From Flectobacillus sp. (GTDB lineage: Bacteria > Bacteroidota > Bacteroidia > Cytophagales > Spirosomataceae): a DNA stretch of 8,271 bases. Position numbers and translations under genes: made by a program. A model generated the notes under the pieces. It did not search any database and was not told where the DNA came from. It worked only from the letters and a program-made list of their open reading frames with translations. The number at the start of each line of letters is the position of its first letter. Position 1 is the first letter of the stretch. The DNA is taken from contig JARXAV010000144.1 in NCBI GenBank assembly GCA_029865665.1, forward strand, positions 1 to 8,271, read 5' to 3'. Positions 1-6,400 of the stretch are shown here, in pieces.

Positions 1-124
1 GTTAGAATTTATGGTAAGTTTTGCTGAAAGGCATTTCAAAGCCAATGGCTCTAAGATACGTACGCTTTCGTATGGAGCTTTTTTAGCAGATTTAGTAAGT
101 AATAATTATCTCACGAAAGCATAG
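1..124 (+). CDS. 3' end of an unrecognised plus-strand gene (5' truncated)
   Basis: An open frame enters from the left edge (first full codon at position 2) and ends at TAG 122-124. It gives 40 residues that begin LEFMVSFAERHF and end LVSNNYLTKA. The reading is supported by the strong hairpin terminator starting 17 bases after the stop codon, placed as expected for the end of a transcription unit. The tail contains a mix of charged and hydrophobic residues with no motif that I can assign to a family, so no function is proposed. It converges on the HNH gene. An internal ATG at position 11 exists, but a 37-residue protein starting there is less likely than the end of a longer gene. Confidence 0.6.
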   Translation, partial: LEFMVSFAERHFKANGSKIRTLSYGAFLADLVSNNYLTKA

Positions 125-141
125 TTTTCATTATTAACAGA

Positions 142-179
142 AAAAAAAGGTCCTAAACTTGTGTTTAAGACCTTTTTTT
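142..179. terminator. Bidirectional Rho-independent terminator between convergent genes
   Basis: The sequence GGTCCTAAAC (149-158), a TTGT loop and GTTTAAGACC (163-172) form a 10-bp stem with one C/A mismatch. It is flanked by an A-run on the left (141-148) and a T-run on the right (173-179), which also pair with each other. Read on the plus strand it ends in a U-run and would stop the left-edge gene. Read on the minus strand it also ends in a U-run and would stop the HNH gene, whose stop codon lies about 20 bases away. The symmetric A/T flanks and convergent layout fit a shared terminator. Confidence 0.88.
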
Positions 180-198
180 GTTGATGTGATGTACAAAT

Positions 199-1317
199 TC
201 ATATTTTACCCATGTAAACAAATGGGTATGAAAATCCCATATTACGAGCTGTTTGCATTTGCGGTAGAAGATGCTTCGTCATATTCTCTCTAAAGTCTTC
301 TAAGGAAAGAGAGGCAAGGAATTCAGAACTTGTTGAAAATAAGCTATTATAGTCTTCTATAATTTTAAAGTTTTCTTTTGTTACGTGAAATTTAAAACCG
401 TTGTATTGCATTTGAATGAATTCATCTACGTATAATTCTATAGAAGGCAATGTATTACTTTTAGCAGAATTAATATTTTTAGGAGTAGGAATAATATTCC
501 AAAGTAGGTCATGAGCAACAAATGACCAAGGTAAAAAATGATCTAAACTTACATTTTGAAGTGTAATAGCTTGTTTGGAATAAATACATCTAAGATCTGG
601 CGTTTCCTTAATATATTCCTTCCAAAAAACATTAGCCTGTTTTAAATCTCTTTGGGTTGGTTTCATGATTTTCTCAGAGAGTCCAATCGTATTTGGATTA
701 TTCTTCTGAAGAAATTTAATTAAATGCCAATAGATAAATCCTCTTAAAATTCCTTGATGTTTTTGGAAATACTCAACCCAAACCGTATTTAGTTCAATAG
801 CGTCTTCTACAAATCGGTAAATTACGTTTTCGGGTCTATCCTTAAAATGCTTATTGGCTAGTTCTACGAGCGTACTATTTACCTGAGAATCTGGTAAACC
901 TCTGGTTTCTGCTGTGAAATAAGGACGAATAAATCTAAAAGGAACCCATCTTAATAATTCTCGTACTTCGAGACTAAGTAGTTGAAGGTCTTTTTCGGAG
1001 AGTTTTGCATTAATTTGCTTCAATAATGATGGCGAGTTAACGCTATTATCAATGGAAATTTTACTTGTCACAAGTGTAGAAATCTTCTTGAATCCATCTT
1101 GCTTTCCAAATGAAAGTTTGAAGTAATCCAATGGATACCAGACATTTGCAATCATTCTAAGAGCAAGGTCATTTAGAGGGATTTTGGCATTCCCCTGTTC
1201 TTGTAAGCTATCCAAGATGGATAAAAACCAATAAAATTTATACGAGTTTGTCGTATCGGAAAATACAGATGCTAGTTTTGAGACTTCTAGCCCATCATTC
1301 TCAGGGAGTGTTATCAT
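199..1317 (-). CDS. HNH-endonuclease-domain protein, stand-alone
   Basis: The gene encodes 372 residues. The recognisable part is an HNH (beta-beta-alpha metal) nuclease module at about residues 243-292: C244-IYS, then LDHFLPW with D259 and H260, then LLWNIIPT with N274, then KNINSAKSNTLP with N283 and N288. The order H260, N274, N283 fits an HNN-type variant of the fold. The zinc-knuckle cysteine pair common in the superfamily is absent: C244 is followed by I-Y-S, not a second Cys. Residues 1-240 are mostly alpha-helical in character and match nothing I can name; such regions often bind DNA or a partner. The expected activity is metal-dependent DNA nicking or cleavage. HNH modules of this type are often found in phage-defence and other accessory loci, but no helicase, methylase or other partner gene is visible. 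The start at 1317 follows a TAnnTTTG promoter box by about 25 bases. An overlapping upstream ATG (1322-1324) is out of frame. The gene looks clearly more AT-rich than mnmE, which suggests acquisition. Confidence 0.85.
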   Translation of the reverse strand: MITLPENDGLEVSKLASVFSDTTNSYKFYWFLSILDSLQEQGNAKIPLNDLALRMIANVWYPLDYFKLSFGKQDGFKKISTLVTSKISIDNSVNSPSLLKQINAKLSEKDLQLLSLEVRELLRWVPFRFIRPYFTAETRGLPDSQVNSTLVELANKHFKDRPENVIYRFVEDAIELNTVWVEYFQKHQGILRGFIYWHLIKFLQKNNPNTIGLSEKIMKPTQRDLKQANVFWKEYIKETPDLRCIYSKQAITLQNVSLDHFLPWSFVAHDLLWNIIPTPKNINSAKSNTLPSIELYVDEFIQMQYNGFKFHVTKENFKIIEDYNSLFSTSSEFLASLSLEDFRENMTKHLLPQMQTARNMGFSYPFVYMGKI

Positions 1318-1342
1318 GTTTCATAGTTGGTGTTTAATTTGA

Positions 1343-1350
1343 CAAAGATA
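1343..1350 (-). promoter_or_regulatory. Probable -7 promoter box of the HNH gene (TATCTTTG)
   Basis: Read on the minus strand, TATCTTTG matches the Bacteroidota sigma-A -7 consensus TAnnTTTG exactly. It ends 25 bases before the HNH start codon, which would give a short leader of roughly 20 bases. The -33 region is weak: the best candidate at the usual 19-base spacing is TTAAAG (1370-1375). The transcript would be independent of mnmE, consistent with the terminator after mnmE. The start of transcription is inferred, not observed. Confidence 0.55.
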
Positions 1351-1421
1351 AGTACTAAACGACCTACTACTTTAACATGAACGCAAAGATTTAATAGGAT
1401 TATTTGCGATGACCACTAGCC

Positions 1422-1484
1422 CTATTTGTACCGATTTTTCGTAACTAGTAAAGTATCCATTTTGAGGTACAAATTACCTCAAAA
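1422..1484 (-). repeat. Dyad plus overlapping inverted repeat upstream of the HNH gene
   Basis: TTTTGAGGTA (1460-1469) and TACCTCAAAA (1475-1484) form a perfect 10-bp inverted repeat around a 5-base spacer. A second perfect 9-bp inverted pair, ATTTGTACC (1424-1432) and GGTACAAAT (1466-1474), overlaps the first, so the two hairpins would exclude each other in RNA. Between them, on the minus strand, sits a 12-codon frame MDTLLVTKNRYK (ATG 1458-1460, stop 1422-1424). The dyad alone could be an operator for a dimeric regulator. The combination recalls a leader-peptide attenuator. It lies upstream of the proposed HNH promoter, so for the RNA model a more distal promoter or read-through from mnmE would be required. 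Confidence 0.35.
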
Positions 1485-1510
1485 AATCACTATTGACTCA
1501 ACTTGTAAAA

Positions 1511-1552
1511 AGCAAAAAGTGCCTTAAAATACATTTTAAGGCACTTTTTGCT
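1511..1552. terminator. Terminator after mnmE (perfect 20-bp inverted repeat)
   Basis: AGCAAAAAGTGCCTTAAAAT (1511-1530) and its exact reverse complement (1533-1552) are separated by two bases, so the hairpin loop would open to about 4-6 bases. Runs of five A and five T within the arms flank the GTGCC/GGCAC core. Read on the minus strand, the core is followed by a U-rich stretch, 15 bases beyond the mnmE stop codon. This is a good Rho-independent terminator separating mnmE from the HNH gene. Confidence 0.85.
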
Positions 1553-1566
1553 GCTGTATTTTTATG

Positions 1567-2979
1567 TTACTTACCTATACAAAACTTAGAGAAAATATTT
1601 GCTAGTAAGTCGTCCGTTGTGATTTGACCTGTAATCTCACCTAAATGATGCAAGGCAAAGCGAATGTCTTGTGCCAAGAAATCACCTGTAATGCTGAGGT
1701 CTAAACCTTCTAATACTTGGTTAAGGGCATCGTTGGTTTTGGTCAGGTGTTGATAGTGGCGGAGGTTGGTCACTACGGTATCGCCTGACTTGATTTCTTT
1801 GGTTTTTACCTTGTTAACTAAGACCTTTTTTAGCTTTTCGATATTCAAATCTTGCGAGGCTGAAATCCAAATGATGTCTGGAAATTGGGTTTCAAACTCT
1901 TGCTTTTTGTCGAGATTCAATTTATCGACTTTGTTTCCAACTAATAAATAAGGAGCGTTAAATGCTGCTACTTGTTGGTGAATGTCGGCTAACTGAATTT
2001 CGGATGCGTCAAAAAGATAGAGAATCAAACTTGCCTTTTCGATTTGCTGTTGGGTTCGCTCAATCCCGATGGCCTCAATGGTATCGGTGGCTTTACGAAG
2101 TCCTGCGGTGTCGATAAGTCTAAAACGGATGCCGTCGATAAACAATTCGTCTTCGATTACGTCACGGGTTGTTCCTGCAATGTCCGAAACGATGGCTTTT
2201 TCTTCGTTCAATAAACGGTTTAAAAGCGTTGATTTGCCTGCATTGGGTTTTCCGACAATGACGGTAGGAACGCCATTTTTGATAACATTGCCCAATTCAA
2301 AGCTTTCAATGAGGGGAATTAACACCGTTTGAATTTTAAAAATCAGTTGGCGGAGGTCGTCACGGTCGGCAAATTCTACGTCTTCTTCGCCAAAGTCTAA
2401 TTCGAGTTCGATGAGCGATGCAAAATGTATTAACGATTCTCTTAACTGCTTGATTTGCTTTGAAAAACCACCTCTAATCTGATTGATGGCTGTTTGGTGC
2501 GACGCTTCCGAATCAGAGGCAATCAGGTCGGCAACGGCTTCTGCTTGTGCCAAGTCGAGCTGTCCATTCAAAAAGGCTCTTTGGGTAAATTCTCCAGGGT
2601 TTGCCAATCTTGCTCCTTCACGAAGTAGGAGTTTCATGATTTTTTGAATGATGAAATCTGAACCATGGCAAGAAATCTCAATGGTATCTTCACGAGTATA
2701 AGACGTAGGGGTTCTGAAAAGTGAAATTAACACCTCGTCCACAATCAAATCTCCATCTCGAATCGTGCCGAAATGGATTGTGTGTGATGCTTGTTTCTCC
2801 AGATTTTTTCCTCTGAAAACCTTATTAACCAACGAAATTGTATGTTCTCCCGAAACCCTAATCACCGCAATTGCCCCCACACCCGAAGGTGTCGCTACGG
2901 CACAAATCGTGTCGGCGTTGTAGGAGGTATTAGGTATGAGGTATGAGGTACTGGTTGGGATTATATCATTTTCTTTCAT
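1567..2979 (-). CDS. mnmE: tRNA uridine-5-carboxymethylaminomethyl modification GTPase MnmE (TrmE)
   Basis: MnmE is a potassium-activated GTPase that works with MnmG to add the carboxymethylaminomethyl group to wobble uridine 34 of certain tRNAs, using a folate one-carbon donor. The 470-residue protein shows the full layout. The N-terminal folate-binding domain begins at DTICAVATPSG (about residue 23). A helical domain carries GEFTQRAFLNGQLDLAQAEAV. An inserted G domain has G1 GKPNAGKS (243-250), the GTTRD loop, G3 DTAG (290-293) and G4 NKVD (349-352). The family-defining C-terminus FCIGK ends the protein, with the catalytic Cys at 467. Length is near the family norm, apart from about 20 extra N-terminal residues (from KENDIIP to NTSYN) that are partly encoded by a heptanucleotide repeat. 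No other ATG lies before the conserved DTI, so 2979 is the best start. The gene follows SCP2 by 82 bases, all of it repeat-like sequence, and no Shine-Dalgarno is seen. Confidence 0.97.
   Translation of the reverse strand: MKENDIIPTSTSYLIPNTSYNADTICAVATPSGVGAIAVIRVSGEHTISLVNKVFRGKNLEKQASHTIHFGTIRDGDLIVDEVLISLFRTPTSYTREDTIEISCHGSDFIIQKIMKLLLREGARLANPGEFTQRAFLNGQLDLAQAEAVADLIASDSEASHQTAINQIRGGFSKQIKQLRESLIHFASLIELELDFGEEDVEFADRDDLRQLIFKIQTVLIPLIESFELGNVIKNGVPTVIVGKPNAGKSTLLNRLLNEEKAIVSDIAGTTRDVIEDELFIDGIRFRLIDTAGLRKATDTIEAIGIERTQQQIEKASLILYLFDASEIQLADIHQQVAAFNAPYLLVGNKVDKLNLDKKQEFETQFPDIIWISASQDLNIEKLKKVLVNKVKTKEIKSGDTVVTNLRHYQHLTKTNDALNQVLEGLDLSITGDFLAQDIRFALHHLGEITGQITTDDLLANIFSKFCIGK
2921..2955 (-). 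repeat. Heptanucleotide tandem repeat within the start of mnmE
   Basis: On the plus strand five consecutive 7-base units are seen: TAGGAGG, TATTAGG, TATGAGG, TATGAGG and TACTGGT. The consensus is TATGAGG, read on the coding strand as CCTCATA. Two units are identical and the outer ones have decayed. The tract encodes roughly residues 9-20 of MnmE, ahead of the conserved domain. Because seven is not a multiple of three, gain or loss of one unit would shift the frame between the start codon and the first domain. Tracts of this sequence are, from memory, frequent in Bacteroidota genomes; I could not check that here. Confidence 0.8.
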
Positions 2980-2993
2980 GTTACCGATGTTTA

Positions 2994-3006
2994 GCCCCTA
3001 CGGGGC
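2994..3006 (-). repeat. GC-rich palindrome in the mnmE leader (REP-like)
   Basis: GCCCC and GGGGC pair around a TAC spacer, a compact hairpin in an otherwise AT-rich gap. On the minus strand the palindrome is followed by TAAACATCGGTAAC and then directly by the mnmE start codon. A GC-rich palindrome with a short fixed tail resembles REP-type dispersed elements. It is too short, and lacks the U-run, to be a standard terminator. The hairpin would form in the mRNA 14 bases before the start codon and could affect translation. Confidence 0.5.
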
Positions 3007-3013
3007 ATCATTT

Positions 3014-3051
3014 CTTTGTGTGCCTCTGTGATACCTTTGTGTATCTCTGTG
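3014..3051 (-). repeat. Four helically phased CACARAG repeats
   Basis: On the plus strand the heptamer CTYTGTG occurs at 3014, 3024, 3035 and 3045 (CTTTGTG, CTCTGTG, CTTTGTG, CTCTGTG). Steps are 10, 11 and 10 bases, so all copies sit on the same face of the DNA. The variants alternate, giving two copies of a 21-base unit. The tract lies between the SCP2 stop codon and mnmE. It could bind a protein in phase, or it could be a dispersed non-coding repeat; the sequence does not decide. Confidence 0.65.
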
Positions 3052-3061
3052 GAATGATTCT

Positions 3062-3346
3062 TTAAAACAATTCTTTCAATTTCATCGCAACACTCATATC
3101 ACCAGAAATTTTGATTTTACCGAACATTACGGCTGACATCGGGTTTAAATCACCTGACATAAGAGCCAATAAATCAGCTATTTTTACGCTGATAGTACAG
3201 TCTGCTGCTTGGTCGTCGTTAGAAACTTGTCCGTCTGCGGTTAAGAAAATTACGCCTTCGTCGGTACTGAATTTGATAGAAGAACCTAATCCTCCTTTTG
3301 CTTGTGCTAATTTGTTTACTTTGGCTGTTAAGTCTGCGATTGTCAT
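3062..3346 (-). CDS. SCP2 sterol-binding-domain protein (stand-alone)
   Basis: This is a 94-residue protein made up of a single SCP-2 sterol-transfer-like domain (PF02036 type). The domain forms a hydrophobic tunnel that binds lipids or acyl chains in other members. The identifying part is the C-terminal half: SVKIADLLALMSGDLNP, then MSAVMFGKIKISGDM, then AMKLKELF. The SGDLNP turn and the GKIKISGD strand-turn are typical of the family. The N-terminus carries IKFSTDEGVIFLTADG strands. There is no signal peptide or membrane segment, so it is likely cytosolic. The ligand is unknown, and in bacteria these small versions have no settled role. It starts 63 bases after the nuclease stop codon and precedes mnmE by 82 bases, with GC-rich palindromes in both gaps. 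A weak promoter-like TAATTTAG lies 12 bases before the start (3358-3365). Confidence 0.85.
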   Translation of the reverse strand: MTIADLTAKVNKLAQAKGGLGSSIKFSTDEGVIFLTADGQVSNDDQAADCTISVKIADLLALMSGDLNPMSAVMFGKIKISGDMSVAMKLKELF

Positions 3347-3381
3347 GGAAATATTGTCTAAATTATGATTTGGTTAGTTAT

Positions 3382-3396
3382 CACCCTGACAGGGTG
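3382..3396 (-). repeat. GC-rich palindrome between nuclease and SCP2 genes
   Basis: CACCCT and AGGGTG pair perfectly around a 3-base GAC loop. It lies 13 bases after the nuclease stop codon and 35 bases before the SCP2 start. On the minus strand it is followed by ATAACTAACC, with no U-run, so it is a poor intrinsic terminator. It might instead slow RNA decay or be a REP-like dispersed element. It has the same size and loop length as the palindrome ahead of mnmE. Confidence 0.5.
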
Positions 3397-3409
3397 GTAG
3401 GGTTCATCC

Positions 3410-6400
3410 TTACCTTCCACAAATACTACGATAGTCGCAATATTGGCACGACGTAGTATCGGATGTTTTGGTGAACTCCTGACTTGGGTCGAGCAATTGA
3501 TGCACAAATTCGGTCAGGTATTTTTCTGATTCTTGAATAAAATCAGCAGGTGTTTCGTTTTCGGTAAACTCAAAGGTAGGTTGCAATAAACCTTCTTCGA
3601 TGTTCCGAAGCGAATAAATTCCTGCGTTGACGATGTTTTCGTTGGGTCGTAATTGCATCCCGCCAATGGTTAAACCCTTGTTGGACAGCATGAGTTTCAT
3701 GACCATGTATTTATATAACCAAAGTTGCCTGATTTTGTCTTGGTCTTTTCCTTCTAAAAACTTTTCGGGAATGTCTTCTCGGTTGATTTTTAGGTCTTTG
3801 GCTTCTACTTTTCCCGTTTTATAGTCAATTACTCGAACTTGGTGCTGGTTTACACGGTCAATACGGTCGATTCGTCCTGCTACTTTCAACGGAATTTTTC
3901 TTCCCTGATACGATACTTCGATAAAGACATTCAGTTGTTTTTCGACATCTAAAATCTCAATTGGAAAGGATTCATGTTTTAGCTGATATTGGAAAAAAGA
4001 ACGCACCACACTTTGCCCAATTTCCCGCATGATATAGTTCATGCCTTCGTTGGCTCTTCTGCCCTGATTGGTTTGAGCAAACGCTTCGTCTAAGTAGGTG
4101 TTCAAGTTGCCCAAAACGTTCTCAATATCTGTTTTTTCAACCAAACCTCCCTTGGCAACCAAATCCGCATCAATGTTTTCAAAGGTTTTGTGAATCCAAT
4201 TCCCGAAAGCATCAGCACCTACTTGTTCTTCTACTTCATTTTCTGCTTGAATGCGAGCAACTTGACTAAAATAATAGCGTAGCGAGCAGTCCAAAAACTG
4301 GTTAATATGCGACGGATACACTCCTCGTACAGCGATTTCACTTTCAATAAACGCAATAATATCTGGCGTTTTGGCAATTGCTAATTTTGTTTCTTCTTCT
4401 TGAACCGTATTTTCTTTTCTGTCGAACGTAAGTTCTGGATACGTAACGTTCAGGTTGGGATTCAGCTTCTTTAATTCGTATTCAATTTGTAACAGAAAAC
4501 GACTTTTATCGGCTGCTCCATACGTATCCGAAGGTAAAACGTGTACCAAAACCACATCTTTGGCTCGTTGTAAAAGCCTAAAAAAGTGATAGGACATCAC
4601 GGCATCGGCGTGGTTATGCGTTGGCAAATTGAATTGTGGGTCTGCCAGTGCATCAAAAGGAATTAGGGTGTTTTGGCGTTTTCCCAAGGGTAATTTTCCT
4701 TCGTTGACCGATAAAATAATCAATTGGTCAAAATCCAGCGTTCGGGTTTCTAGCATCCCCATGATTTGGAGGTTTTCGTCCGTATCCGATTCAAATGGAA
4801 TTTTGGTCTGTTTTATCAATTCGTATAAAAACGTTCTGAAACTACGAATACTCACCGTGTCCGAACGCTCGTTTACGATGACTTCCATGCGTTGCAAAAT
4901 GAGGTAAAATTGATATAAAAACTCGGTTTCAACCGCATCTTGATTTTCTTTGTAAACTGCTCTTAGTAAATCGGTTAGTTGGTAAAAAACCTTGATTGCC
5001 TTTTTCGGGTCGTTGTGCCAATGGGTAAAAACTACCTCAAAAAGTGGGTCATGATTCCCTAGCTCTAACAACTCTTTCTGACTCAAGAAAACCTTGTTTT
5101 TCTCTGTGATTTCTTGAATGGTATGCTTTATCGGATTAATTGTTTCTGCTGCCATTGTCTGTGTCCTCACAGACGATTCGATTGCTTCCGCCGCCGTTGT
5201 CTGTGTCTCCACAGACGACTTTATCGACCCGATTGTCTGTGAAGACACAGATAATGGCGACGACGGTTCGGCTGCCGTTGCCTGTGTCTCCACAGATGAC
5301 TCTATTGACACGATTGTCTGTGAAGACACAGACAATGGCGACGACGGTTCTGCCCATAAAGGCAAATTAATTTCTTCGTATTTCCGAACAAAAGGGTGAT
5401 TCAAAATACGAATGACCTGTTTGTGCGAATATTTCGGAATTTTGATGGTATCGCCTTCCGCATTTTTAAACTCCACCAAATTCCGTTGCATATCGAACAT
5501 TGCTTCGATAAGCGTAAAGAGCATGGAGTTTTTGAGCGAAAGCCCCATCGTGATGTTGAACTGCTCTACCGAATCATCTAAGGCATTCATCACAGGACTA
5601 AGGAGGTTTTCATCACCCAAAACAATGGCTCTTTTGACCTTTTTAGCTTCGTCTTTTTTCCAGTTATTAAAAATATGACCCGCTACTTTTGCCTGCATAC
5701 TGGCATTGGCAACGCCCATAATTTGAATGTTCTTATGACCTGTCAACAACTCATTAATTTCCCACGTCCATTCGTTGTTAAAGAGCGGTGTTTTGCCCGT
5801 TTTATCATCGCCTTTTTTGTAGGTACGTAACCAATCACCCGCTTTTTGGTCGGTATTATTTAGGTAATAGCTGTCTGAATCCCAGATAGTTTCGGCAAAA
5901 TCCTTCTTTTTTAAGAGCGTGCGAATGATTTTTTCTTCGGCATCACTCAAGGCATTAAAGCCTACAAAATAGTATTTGCTATGTTGGTTTTTGTCTAACA
6001 AATAATGCTCTACATTTTCTGCCAACATACGGTATGCCATACCTCGATAAACCAAGCCTTTTTCGTTGAGGCGGTGTCTTAAATTGGCATAAACGGTATC
6101 AATATTTTCAAAAAGCTTAAAATAACGGTCAGTTCTGGGAGTTCCTTTAATCGTTCTGCCCGATTCGCCCAACTGCATTTGCCAACGTTCTAGGGCTTTT
6201 GCTTCCGACATAAAACTAAACAAAGCCTTGGCGTTTACAAGGTATTGGTCAATTTTGTCGAAGTCAGTCAGCAGGGTAGGAGCCCATGTCATAAAGCGTT
6301 CAAACACGACTAACGGGTCAATTTCTTTGAACACATCGTAGAGTTCAAAGAGCAAAGCCACTTGGTCAATTTGCTTTAATCCAGTGGTTTGAGCCACAAA

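Noticed and set aside
1460..1484. Second terminator for mnmE
   Set aside because: On the minus strand the T-run comes before the hairpin, not after, and a much stronger terminator lies at 1511-1552.
3032..3039. Plus-strand TACCTTTG as an antisense promoter box
   Set aside because: It matches TAnnTTTG but arises from the overlap of CTTTGTG repeat units; no -33 element at proper spacing and no plus-strand gene follows.
3111..3368. Plus-strand open frame opposite SCP2
   Set aside because: It mirrors the minus-strand SCP2 coding sequence, has no recognisable domain, and the minus frame gives a clear family match.
4629..4907. Plus-strand open frames opposite the AddB-like gene and mnmE
   Set aside because: These are shadows of real minus-strand genes with clear motifs; none has its own promoter or recognisable product.
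5157..5333. CRISPR-like array of regularly spaced palindromes
   Set aside because: Spacing is uneven (42, 36, 45, 36), the sequence between copies is itself repeated rather than unique, and the whole tract is in frame inside a protein gene.
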